A stretch of 36,957 nucleotides of DNA from Stenotrophomonas maltophilia (GTDB taxonomy: Bacteria > Pseudomonadota > Gammaproteobacteria > Xanthomonadales > Xanthomonadaceae): the NCBI RefSeq assembly GCF_013464915.1, contig NZ_RAVT01000027.1:31459-68415 (forward strand), written 5' to 3'. Every line of letters starts with the position of its first letter. Positions within the stretch are counted from its first letter, which is position 1. This document shows, one piece after another, positions 1 through 6,941 of this stretch. Under the pieces are notes generated by a model. That model was not told where the DNA came from, searched no databases, and worked only from the letters and a program-made list of their open reading frames with translations. Position numbers and translations under genes: made by a program.

Positions 1-711
1 GGCTTGTGGCCCGGAGAGCTTGGGCTGTTCGATGATCTCGGCCGCAGTAGCGAGGCGCTTTCTTCGTTTGCCCACTCCATGAATGGACGTGCCTATCGTG
101 AGCTGATATTTGAGAACGGGGGGATCCAGCCGGTCTATATCCTGCCTCAGGAACACACTGTAGCTGCGCTGGCGGAGTGGACCGGGAATCTTGACAGGAC
201 GATTGATCAGTACGGCCTCTTCTCGAAGGAGTCGTCAGCTGAGCTGGGGCTTGGACTTGCGAAGGTCTTGTTCCGTAAATATGGAATCGTGAACATGGTT
301 GGCGGAAACGGAGGCTTCGGATCTGGAGCCTCCGGGAACGCTGCTGACTATCAGAAGTTGAAGGATGCGCTGGTCGCTGAGGACCTCCGAGCTATCAGTG
401 CGAGAGATCCTCGCCTTAACATTGCCGTTGGGGGGAGTGGGACAAGCAACCCCAACTTCAGCGTTGGGCGAGGTACGCATGCTGAAGCAGAGCAAATGGG
501 GAAGATATGGGTTGGTGACGGGGCAAGACGAACCAGTGATGGGACTGGTTGGATCAGCGCTGATGGTACTAGGGTGTATCGACCTCCGTCGGAGAAGCTG
601 AGTGAGCTGGCGGTAACAGGAGTTCAGGCGAACTTTGAGCGCTATGAGATAAATAAAATAACGGGTGCCCGCAAGAAGATTGGTAATGGGCATATGGATA
701 TCGATAAATAA
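1..711 (+). CDS. C-terminal end of a large secreted polymorphic toxin (CdiA/filamentous haemagglutinin type), 5' end outside window
   Basis: The frame is open from the first base with no convincing start, so this is the last ~236 residues of a longer protein. The end region carries the sequence GTRVYRPPSEK, then TGVQANFERYEINKITG, then GNGHMDIDK. I recall this kind of ending from toxin tips of filamentous-haemagglutinin/CdiA-like exoproteins, but I cannot name the toxin family or its activity. A glycine-rich stretch (GGNGGFGSGASGN, about residues 100-112) looks like a linker between the delivery part and the toxin domain. A gene with Imm8-like features starts 12 bases downstream, the usual toxin-immunity order. 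GC content is lower than in the genes to the right. The toxin reading is inferred from motif and context; an RHS or other delivery backbone is also possible because the N-terminus is missing. Confidence 0.62.
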   Translation, partial: GLWPGELGLFDDLGRSSEALSSFAHSMNGRAYRELIFENGGIQPVYILPQEHTVAALAEWTGNLDRTIDQYGLFSKESSAELGLGLAKVLFRKYGIVNMVGGNGGFGSGASGNAADYQKLKDALVAEDLRAISARDPRLNIAVGGSGTSNPNFSVGRGTHAEAEQMGKIWVGDGARRTSDGTGWISADGTRVYRPPSEKLSELAVTGVQANFERYEINKITGARKKIGNGHMDIDK

Positions 712-723
712 GGGTGGTTAGAT

Positions 724-1071
724 ATGAGGGCGCGGTTGAACGGTATATTTAATGATTTCGTGGATCTGCGGGCGTGGGTTCCGGATGGGGGCGACTTCAG
801 TATTGATGTCAGGGTCAATGTCGGCATGGTTGATGTGTCTGGAGGTGATGACTTTGATCTGAATATTTGCACGGCTGGGTGGCTTTCTAAGAACTCTCCG
901 TCTGCTCTCTGGGGGAGGGGAATTCTGGTGGTTAGGGAGTTTGATTTCTCAGAGATCGAATCTGTAATTTCTAGTTACGTCGATTCTTGTGAGGCGGAAA
1001 ATTGGGTGGGGATAGTTGCCAAGCTTTGCAGGGTTATGAAGTGGGAGTTTGATGATTATCAAACCCCGTGA
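724..1071 (+). CDS. Imm8-like immunity protein
   Basis: A 115-residue acidic cytoplasmic protein with no signal peptide. It has the pattern I associate with the Imm8 immunity family: an N-terminal strand about the protein's own domain, a central F-x-L-x-(I/V)-C-T-x-x-W-L segment (LNICTAGWLS, residues 47-56), a GRGILVVREFDF strand, and a C-terminal W-E-F-D-D-Y (residues 107-112). Its presumed role is to bind and neutralise the toxin encoded just upstream and so protect the producer and its siblings. The ATG at 724 follows an AAGGGTGG-like ribosome site at a suitable distance. The assignment is by remembered family pattern, not by a search. Confidence 0.62.
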   Translation: MRARLNGIFNDFVDLRAWVPDGGDFSIDVRVNVGMVDVSGGDDFDLNICTAGWLSKNSPSALWGRGILVVREFDFSEIESVISSYVDSCEAENWVGIVAKLCRVMKWEFDDYQTP

Positions 1072-1228
1072 AGATTCTGAGCAGATTGAGCGTTTCATGG
1101 CGGCTTGGCCGCCTGAGTTGGGCTGGGATCCGGACATGTTCTGGGTTGCCAAGCCTGGGTATGGCTGGGTTCCTGGTGGTTTTGTCTGGAAGCTGGAAGA
1201 TGGTAGCTATTTCAGTCCGCAGATCTAA
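1052..1228 (+). CDS. Small 58-residue protein overlapping the immunity gene
   Basis: An ATG at 1052 lies inside the end of the immunity gene, overlapping it by 20 bases in another frame. It opens a clean 58-codon frame ending at TAA 1226-1228. The product is unusually aromatic: WPPELGWDPDMFW, GYGWVPGGFVWKL and a YFSPQI ending, with five tryptophans in 58 residues. This composition is unlike a random shadow frame, and the overlap suggests translational coupling to the immunity gene. I do not recognise the family. It could be a second small immunity or accessory factor, or the surviving tip of an older toxin module. No signal peptide or membrane segment is visible. Confidence 0.45.
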   Translation: MIIKPREDSEQIERFMAAWPPELGWDPDMFWVAKPGYGWVPGGFVWKLEDGSYFSPQI

Positions 1229-1332
1229 GTGCTGCTAGGGGTGGAGATGTCGGATCGAAGGAGGATGAATCCGAAACATGGACAATGGTATTAATCCAGT
1301 CGGTCGCTGACGGAATCGGAGGGGAGCTATTG

Positions 1333-1485
1333 ATGAATGATGCGTTTGAGTTTCTTATGGAGGCTGTTCCATGGGTTCACGTGTGCACGCTGCTGGAATC
1401 GACCGGTCGCATGGCTGAGTCCGTCTCGCGGACTGAGCTGGATGGCGAGCCGATAGCGATTGGCAACTGGGGAGTGCAAAAGTGA
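1333..1485 (+). CDS. Small 50-residue reading frame, unknown
   Basis: The start at ATG 1333 is chosen because a strong GGAGGGGAG ribosome site (1318-1326) sits six bases before it; the same frame is open back to ATG 1285. The product contains FEFLMEAVPWVHVCTLLE, which could form an amphipathic helix, and ends GEPIAIGNWGVQK. Its stop TGA overlaps the GTG start of the next frame by four bases, as in a coupled operon. The family is not recognised. It may be a genuine small protein or the displaced end of a broken toxin-tip gene. A 15-codon frame just upstream (1246-1293) ends NPKHGQWY and may be another toxin-end remnant. Confidence 0.35.
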   Translation: MNDAFEFLMEAVPWVHVCTLLESTGRMAESVSRTELDGEPIAIGNWGVQK

Positions 1486-1853
1486 AATTAAGGGTTAGTT
1501 TTCCAGATAATATTTCTTCTGAGGATATTATAAATCAGAAGCGAATTCCCTGCTTGTGTAAAGTGGCTGATTGCTTTGAGGTGGTGATCTTCGATAGCAG
1601 TCCTGAAGTCACGGGTGTGATGGAGGAGTGGGATCGTCGGGAGCTGGCGTTGAGAGCGGTTGCGGGTGCCGGCGGGAAGTACTCTCACTATGCGAGAGGG
1701 CTTATCACGATTCGGCCGGTAAGTTTGGGTCTCTATGACGTTATTGATCTGCAGTTTTTCTATGCCAGCATGGGTTGGTGTCCGGTGATTCGGGATGGGG
1801 AATACGCACCTCCGCTATCTTATGAGGGTGATGGCTGGGGGGTTAGTAGCTAG
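1482..1853 (+). CDS. Unrecognised 123-residue protein in the toxin/immunity array, possible orphan immunity protein
   Basis: The GTG start at 1482 overlaps the previous stop (GTGA) and has a GGGGAG ribosome site about seven bases upstream. The product is a small, probably globular cytoplasmic protein with no signal peptide or membrane helix. It has an N-terminal strand (KLRVSFPD), a helix-like EEWDRRELALRAVAGAGG segment (about residues 48-65) and a C-terminal YASMGWCPVIRDGEY segment. Length, position behind small frames and modest GC match orphan immunity genes in toxin cassette arrays, but the family is not recognised. The role is inferred from context only. Confidence 0.45.
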   Translation: MKLRVSFPDNISSEDIINQKRIPCLCKVADCFEVVIFDSSPEVTGVMEEWDRRELALRAVAGAGGKYSHYARGLITIRPVSLGLYDVIDLQFFYASMGWCPVIRDGEYAPPLSYEGDGWGVSS

Positions 1854-2071
1854 GATCATGCCGTCTCTTTGTTGGCTCCGATTTTTGGTGCGTAAGAGTG
1901 GTTGGGCTGGTGTAATTCAATTTTATTGCGCGTCGTTGTTGTCGATTGGTGGATTTAAAATCGTAAATATTTTGGTAGTATGTTTTTTCGGTGGCTGCGA
2001 TTATCAGTGGATTTCTTGCTTGGATCAGGAATCAATGCGGGTGGGCATTGCGTCCGCTTCCTGCTGTCTGA

Positions 2072-2325
2072 ATGATTCTTTTGGCGATGACAGTGAGGGT
2101 GATTCACAAGGGTTGGGCACTACGTGGAGCTGAGTGGGATCGGTTCTACAAGGGCGAAGTCGCCGTTGATCGACCCGATCAACAACGTCGACGCGGCGCG
2201 AAAGTCCAATGATCGCCTGCAGAAGATGCGAGGCATGGCAGCGCAAGAACATTTCGATGAAGGCCGAGGGCGATACCACTCTGCGTGTCTTCAACAGGCA
2301 TACCCTTATCGACTTGTGTAAGTAA
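2072..2325 (+). pseudogene. Frame-broken 3' remnant of a larger effector-like gene
   Basis: The interval 1854-2324 has no intact gene. The part from about 2000 back to 1880 is AT-rich and holds nothing I can name. From 2072, protein-like sequence appears in three successive frames. The first contains GAEWDRFYKGEVAVD (ending in a stop at 2210-2212). The second contains DPINNVDAARKSNDRLQKMR. The third contains KAEGDTTLRVFNRHTLIDLCK and ends at TAA 2323-2325. The joins VD/DPINN and the last frame change look like indels in one ancestral coding end. The final stop overlaps the ATG of the next gene (TAATG), the spacing expected for a toxin gene translationally coupled to its immunity gene. The effector identity is unknown. 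Confidence 0.38.
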
Positions 2326-2717
2326 TGAGCATTTCGCTGTTTCTCGAAGTCGAAGCCGGTGCCGACCTGGATGCCATTCTGCATGCCCTGGATTCGATCC
2401 AGGCCGAGTACTCCGACGGTACTGACGGTCTGCATGGGTATCTTCCAGTGTCCAACACCGGCTTCGGGTTCTGCATCATTGACCCGCCGGAGGCGCTCGT
2501 AGCGGAAGGGATTGAAGCCGAGTGGCAGGTGGGCCTGCTCGGCTCGTTTCATTTCCGCGCGAGCGGGTTTGAAAGCGCCTGGGAGGAAATCTGCCGCTTC
2601 ACAAAGCGCTACGCCGCGACGTGCGGGTTTCGATTTGTGCTCTCGTTCCAGTTCGAGAGCGTCTATGCGGCAAGGCTCGGGAAGGATCTGGTCTTCCCGG
2701 GGCCTGCTGCACCGTAA
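2325..2717 (+). CDS. Putative orphan immunity protein (130 residues)
   Basis: An intact 130-codon frame whose ATG shares bases with the stop codon of the broken gene upstream (TAATG at 2323-2327). The product is small and acidic without a signal peptide: an N-terminal SISLFLEVEAGADLDAIL segment, a central GYLPVSNTGFGFCIID, two WQVGLLGSF and FRFVLSFQFES strands, and an ESAWEEICRF helix between them. The alternation of helices and strands and the two-gene layout fit an immunity protein whose cognate effector has decayed. I do not recognise a named family. GC is high, close to the chromosomal backbone. Confidence 0.55.
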   Translation: MSISLFLEVEAGADLDAILHALDSIQAEYSDGTDGLHGYLPVSNTGFGFCIIDPPEALVAEGIEAEWQVGLLGSFHFRASGFESAWEEICRFTKRYAATCGFRFVLSFQFESVYAARLGKDLVFPGPAAP

Positions 2718-2869
2718 TGCCGGATACCGGAGCGGCAGGCCCCGGCCTGATCCCATTCTGGCTACCGGTGGCGATACACCCTATGGATATAACGCCTTCG
2801 TGAGTCGTCTGATTTCACACCTGTCTGCACAGTTCCAGAGTTTTGGATCGATATAATAATATCGACCCA

Positions 2870-2896
2870 TAAAGTTTCCCCTGCCTGCGCCGCCAT
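2870..2896 (+). promoter_or_regulatory. Candidate sigma-28 (FliA) promoter for the chemotaxis receptor
   Basis: TAAAGTTT at 2870-2877 is an exact match to the FliA -35 consensus. It is followed by 11 bases and then GCCGCCAT (2889-2896), which keeps the GCCG core of the -10 consensus GCCGATAA. Spacing is the usual 11. It lies about 30 bases before the receptor start, consistent with flagellar-regulon control of a chemoreceptor. Confidence 0.65.
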
Positions 2897-2927
2897 CGAT
2901 CGTACGGCCATGATCAAGGGAATTGAG

Positions 2928-5150
2928 ATGCTCGCCTTACGCAACCTCCGAGTGGGATCCCGGCTGGGTGCCGGGTTTGGTCTGCTGCTGCTGTTCATCG
3001 TGGCCATCGTTGGCCTGGCGCTGTACGGGAATCACCTGAAGTCCGCCCAGTTCGAGAAAGTGGTGGACGTCAACATGGTGAAGATGCGGCTGTTGAACGA
3101 CATGCTGGATACCAACAACGCGGTGCTGATGCATCGCCGGCTGATGGTGATCAAGCGCGGCGACGATTTCGACAAGGATTATCAGAAGGCGCAGGAGCTG
3201 TCGCAGACCTACGACGGTATCTGGGCCAAGTACATCAAGATTCCGCGTGATGCCACCGGCGATACCCTGGTGGCGAAGATCGACGCGGCACGCAAGGCCA
3301 CCGATGCTTCCACCCAGCACCTGCATGAGCGCATGAAGGCCGGTGATTTCGACGGCGCGGCCAAGGAACTGCTGGCCGAACATGGCCTGGCGACGGCCTG
3401 GAACGAAGCCATCTCGACCCTGCTGCGGCACCAGGAAGCACTGACCGCGCGCAGCCGCGAGGAGTACCGCTCGACCGAATCGTGGACCGGTACGTTGTCG
3501 ATCGTGTTCGGCGTGATGAGTCTGCTGCTGGGCTCGCTGGCGGCATGGGCGATTACCCGCAGCCTGACCCGCCCGCTTGCAGGGGCGGTGAAGCTGGCCG
3601 ACGGTATTGCCGGTGGCCGCCTGGACAGCAGCATCGACGCCTCCGGCAATGACGAGGTGACCCAGCTGCTCAGGTCGATGCAGCGCATGCAGGCGCAGCT
3701 GCAGTCGGTGATGGCGGCGCAGGGCGAGCTGGCCCGCCAGCACGATGCGGGCAGCCTCAGTTACCGCATGGATGAGAGCGCCTTCCCCGGCGACTACGGG
3801 CGCATGGTGCACGAGACGAATGCACTGGTCGGCTCGCATGTGCAGGTGCAGAACCGGTTGATCGAGGTGATGAAGCACTACGCCCGTGGCGACCTGTCGG
3901 TGGACATGGATCCGCTGCCGGGCGAGAAGGCCGCAATCACCCAGGCCATGGACGAAACCAAGACCAGCCTGTCGGCGATCAACGGTGAGATCCGCCGCCT
4001 GGCGACGGCCGCGGCCGCCGGTGACTTCAGCCTGCGCGGTGATGAAGATCGCTTCGCCTACGACTTCCGCGAGATGGTCGCCGGGCTCAATCGGCTGATG
4101 CAGACCACCGACGAGAACCTGGTGCAGGTCTCGACCCTGCTGCAGGCGATCTCGCGCGGAGACCTGACCGTGCGCATGCAGGGTGACTTCCACGGCGTGT
4201 TCGCCCGCATGCGCGATGACTGCAATGCTACCGTCGACCAGCTCAAGCAGATTGTCGGTCGCATCCAGTCCAGCGCGTCCAGCATCAACCTGGCGGCAGG
4301 CGAGATCGCCTCGGGCAACACCGATCTGTCGCGGCGCACAGAGCAGCAGGCGGCGAACCTGGAAGAAACGGCTGCGTCGATGGAGGAGCTGACCTCTACC
4401 GTGAAGCAGAACGCCGAGCATGCCCGCCAGGCCAACCAGCTTGCCATCGGCGCGCACGGTGTTGCCTCGCAGGGTGGCGAGGTGGTCGGACAGGTGGTCA
4501 CCACCATGTCGGCCATCGAAGCCTCGTCGAAGAAGATCGCCGAGATCATCTCGGTCATCGACGGCATCGCCTTCCAGACCAACATCCTGGCCTTGAACGC
4601 GGCGGTGGAAGCCGCGCGTGCCGGCGAGCAGGGCAGGGGCTTTGCGGTGGTGGCCAGTGAGGTGCGCACGCTGGCACAGCGTTCGGCCGGTGCGGCCAAG
4701 GAGATCAAGGGCCTGATCGAGGATTCGGTCGGCAAGGTCGCCGATGGATCGGCGCTGGTCCGCCAGGCTGGCACCACGATGGGCGAGATCGTGGCCTCGG
4801 TGCAGCGCGTGACCGACATCATGGCCGATATCTCTGCTGCCTCGCAGGAGCAGAGCTCGGGCATCGAACAGGTGAACCAGGCGGTGGTGCAGATGGACGA
4901 GACCACGCAGCAGAATGCGGCGCTGGTGGAAGAGGCCAGTGCAGCGGCACGCTCGATGGAAGAGCAGGCCAACCTGCTGGCCGAGGCGGTTTCGGTGTTC
5001 CGTACGGGTGCGGCGACGGCCGCGGCGGTGGTACGCCCTGCGTTGGCAGCGGTGGCTGCGACGGTCACTCCGGTGCGTCGGCCCGCTGCGCTTTCACCCC
5101 GCATCGAACCGACACTGGCGGCCAACGCCGGTGGCTGGGAAGAGTTCTAG
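2928..5150 (+). CDS. Methyl-accepting chemotaxis protein with tandem HAMP domains
   Basis: An inner-membrane chemoreceptor of 740 residues that would pass ligand binding to CheA/CheW. From the N-terminus: a first membrane helix ([17 protein letters not shown]), a periplasmic helical-bundle domain of about 150 residues, and a second membrane helix (about 185-210). A HAMP domain beginning ITRSLTRPL follows, then further HAMP-like units carrying [11 protein letters not shown] and [13 protein letters not shown]. The cytoplasmic signalling hairpin has its tip near residues 540-575 ([20 protein letters not shown]). The protein ends GGWEEF, an aromatic pentapeptide of the type that tethers CheR/CheB. 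The start at 2928 is preferred over ATG 2910 because AAGGGA lies six bases before it. The ligand is unknown. A sigma-28 type promoter precedes it and a strong terminator follows. Confidence 0.95.
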   Translation: MLALRNLRVGSRLGAGFGLLLLFIVAIVGLALYGNHLKSAQFEKVVDVNMVKMRLLNDMLDTNNAVLMHRRLMVIKRGDDFDKDYQKAQELSQTYDGIWAKYIKIPRDATGDTLVAKIDAARKATDASTQHLHERMKAGDFDGAAKELLAEHGLATAWNEAISTLLRHQEALTARSREEYRSTESWTGTLSIVFGVMSLLLGSLAAWAITRSLTRPLAGAVKLADGIAGGRLDSSIDASGNDEVTQLLRSMQRMQAQLQSVMAAQGELARQHDAGSLSYRMDESAFPGDYGRMVHETNALVGSHVQVQNRLIEVMKHYARGDLSVDMDPLPGEKAAITQAMDETKTSLSAINGEIRRLATAAAAGDFSLRGDEDRFAYDFREMVAGLNRLMQTTDENLVQVSTLLQAISRGDLTVRMQGDFHGVFARMRDDCNATVDQLKQIVGRIQSSASSINLAAGEIASGNTDLSRRTEQQAANLEETAASMEELTSTVKQNAEHARQANQLAIGAHGVASQGGEVVGQVVTTMSAIEASSKKIAEIISVIDGIAFQTNILALNAAVEAARAGEQGRGFAVVASEVRTLAQRSAGAAKEIKGLIEDSVGKVADGSALVRQAGTTMGEIVASVQRVTDIMADISAASQEQSSGIEQVNQAVVQMDETTQQNAALVEEASAAARSMEEQANLLAEAVSVFRTGAATAAAVVRPALAAVAATVTPVRRPAALSPRIEPTLAANAGGWEEF

Positions 5151-5176
5151 CAAGGCAGCACGCCGGTAGGGAGACG

Positions 5177-5220
5177 GCGCCCATCACGATGGCTGATCGT
5201 GATGGGCGCGGATTTTCTTC
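5177..5220 (+). terminator. Rho-independent terminator after the chemoreceptor
   Basis: A perfect 14-base stem (5177-5190 pairing with 5196-5209, arm GCGCCCATCACGAT) with a five-base loop GGCTG, followed by the T-rich stretch GATTTTCTTC. It lies 26 bases after the receptor stop. Confidence 0.85.
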
Positions 5221-5322
5221 CTGAACGCGCGATGGCCGATGAGGTGGCGGACACGCGCATTTCACTTCCGGTTGCCAACCGCGGGAGGACACTTGCGGCA
5301 TACCGGAACTCAGGAGATGGCC

Positions 5323-5685
5323 ATGAAGACCTCGATCCGACTGCTTGTGCTGGGCACCCTGCTGGCGGCTTCGTCGGTAGCCGGTGCACAGACCTACGGG
5401 CCGCGCGATGAAGGACGCCGATTCAACGATGGCAGCCGCGTGGTCTGCAAGAACGTGGAAGTGCAGCGCAACTCGCGCGATCCCAACCGCATTGCCGGTA
5501 CTGCCACCGGCGCGGTGATCGGCGGCCTGCTGGGCAACCAGGTGGGCGGCGGCAATGGCAAGAAGCTCGCTACCGTGGCAGGTGCTGTTGCCGGTGGTGC
5601 GGCCGGTCGCCAGATCCAGGGCAACAGCCAGCAAAAGAACGGCGACCGCGTGGTCGAGCGCCGCTGCGAACGCGTCTATCGCTGA
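5323..5685 (+). CDS. Exported glycine-zipper 2TM-domain protein (SlyB/Rick_17kDa-like)
   Basis: A 120-residue envelope protein. The start at ATG 5323 is preferred to ATG 5317 because the AGGAG site ends right at 5316, giving a usable six-base spacing only for 5323. The first ~21 residues (MKTSIRLLVLGTLLAASSVAG) are a signal peptide cleaved after an A-G-A type site. There is no lipobox cysteine, unlike SlyB itself. Residues about 60-98 form the glycine zipper (IAGTATGAVIGGLLGNQVGG and AVAGGAAGRQIQG), a two-helix hairpin that associates with the outer membrane. A short basic C-terminus with one cysteine (RRCERVYR) follows. Its role in envelope integrity is inferred from the family. Confidence 0.85.
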   Translation: MKTSIRLLVLGTLLAASSVAGAQTYGPRDEGRRFNDGSRVVCKNVEVQRNSRDPNRIAGTATGAVIGGLLGNQVGGGNGKKLATVAGAVAGGAAGRQIQGNSQQKNGDRVVERRCERVYR

Positions 5686-5767
5686 CCGATCGCCGGCAGC
5701 CCCGGTTTTCCCCTTCCACATCGCAGTACTCGAACGCCGGCCCTGCGCCGGCGTTCTTCGTTGCAGG

Positions 5768-5844
5768 AAAAGGGGACGGAGGGGATTAAGTCGCAATTCC
5801 CCCAGCCGGCCGTTTACGACTTAATCCCCTCCGTCCCCCTTTTT
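5768..5844. repeat. Long inverted repeat acting as bidirectional terminator
   Basis: A perfect 22-base stem (5772-5793 pairs with 5817-5838) with a 23-base loop. It is flanked by A-run on the left (5768-5771) and T-run on the right (5840-5844), so it can end transcription from both converging genes. The stop codon and last residues of the minus-strand permease gene lie inside the repeat. The arms (GGGGACGGAGGGGATTAAG...) look like a dispersed intergenic repeat rather than a unique terminator, but other copies are not in this window. Confidence 0.8.
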
Positions 5845-6941
5845 GCGAGGAGGCGCCAGGTGGCGAGGCTGCCGTAGAGCAGCAGCAGGACGGTGAGGGT
5901 GATCAGCTCGTGGCTGACTTCGGCCAGGCTGGCGTCCATCTGGTTCAGGCGCACCATCAGGTTGATGCCCGAGGTGGTGGGCAGCAGCTGCGCCAGCCAG
6001 ACCAGCGGTTGCGGTGTCATCACCGCTGGCCACGACAGATTGGCCAGGAAGAACAGCGGGATCGAGGTGGCGATGATGTACTGGAAGGCGCGTTCGCGGG
6101 TGCGGAAGAAGCTGCCGACGAACAGGCCGAAGGCCACCGTGGCGGCGATGAACAGGGTGCCACCCAGCAGTTGCCCCAGCGGGTTGCCGCCGCGCGGATA
6201 GTCCTGCACCCAGGCGGTGAAGCCGGCGTAGTAGAACAGGCCGAACAGGCCGATCAGGCCGAAGCCCAGTGCCATGCCTGCCAGCGTCGGCAGGTCGAAT
6301 CGAAGGCGGCGGCCCAGCGCGAGTCGACGGCCACCAAGCAGCACGCCGATGCCCATCAACAGGGTCTGGTGCACGATCAGTTCGGCCACGCCGGGCACGA
6401 TGGCGCTGCCATAGCCTTCCTGGGTGTTGTAAAGCGGGCGCTGCACCAGGGTGACCGGCGGTGCCTGCGGTGCCCCCATGAAGGCGGCCTGGCCGACCAC
6501 GGCATCACGTCCGAACGCGCCCAGTGCATCGGCCACGCTGCCCAGCACCCAGCTGGCACGCCCCAGGTAGGCGCCGTTGCCGAGCAGCACCAGCTTGGCC
6601 GGGTGGCCGCGCAGGATGTCGCGCTCCAGGTTGGCCGGGATCAGCACGATGCCTTCAGCGTGGCCGGCCTCCAGCTGCTGGCGCGCACTGTCGATGTCGG
6701 CCGGTTGCCCGACCACGCGCGCGACTCGCAGCGCGTCCAGCTTGCGCAGCAGCTCGCGGCTGGTGGCGCTGTGGTCTTCGTCCACCACCAGCACCGGCAG
6801 GTTGCCGGCCACCTGGTGACGGTACGCCGCCGGGTAGAAGAACGAGTACAGGATCACCGCGCCGACCATCACCACGATCGCATAGCGGTCGCACAGCACC
6901 GCCATCAGGGTCTGCCGCAGGCTGCGCCAGAGCGTGCTCAT
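5814..6941 (-). CDS. ABC-2 type transport permease (second of the pair)
   Basis: A 375-residue inner-membrane protein, last gene of the export operon. It has one N-terminal membrane helix (AIVVMVGAVILYSFFYPAAY), a large extracytoplasmic domain of about 150 residues (VLVVDEDHSATSRELLRKL onward), then five C-terminal membrane segments, the ABC2_membrane_3 layout of YhhJ/YbhR-type proteins. Its ATG overlaps the stop of the upstream permease (ATGA at 6938-6941). The last residues (GTEGIKS) and stop are encoded by one arm and the loop of the inverted repeat at 5772-5838, so the C-terminus was probably altered by repeat insertion. No ATP-binding subunit is encoded in the operon. Confidence 0.88.
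   Translation of the reverse strand: MSTLWRSLRQTLMAVLCDRYAIVVMVGAVILYSFFYPAAYRHQVAGNLPVLVVDEDHSATSRELLRKLDALRVARVVGQPADIDSARQQLEAGHAEGIVLIPANLERDILRGHPAKLVLLGNGAYLGRASWVLGSVADALGAFGRDAVVGQAAFMGAPQAPPVTLVQRPLYNTQEGYGSAIVPGVAELIVHQTLLMGIGVLLGGRRLALGRRLRFDLPTLAGMALGFGLIGLFGLFYYAGFTAWVQDYPRGGNPLGQLLGGTLFIAATVAFGLFVGSFFRTRERAFQYIIATSIPLFFLANLSWPAVMTPQPLVWLAQLLPTTSGINLMVRLNQMDASLAEVSHELITLTVLLLLYGSLATWRLLAKRGTEGIKS

Noticed and set aside
1795..2133. A 112-codon plus-strand frame with several hydrophobic stretches
   Set aside because: It overlaps the end of the 1482-1853 gene, has no ribosome site, lies in the AT-rich island and shows no family-like pattern.
2910..2927. ATG 2910 as the chemoreceptor start
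   Set aside because: It has no ribosome site and lies very close to the predicted transcription start; AAGGGA is well spaced for ATG 2928.
2937..4457. Long antisense open frame opposite the chemoreceptor
   Set aside because: Histidine-, arginine- and glutamine-rich composition typical of the reverse frame of a GC-rich helical gene; the sense strand encodes clear MCP motifs.
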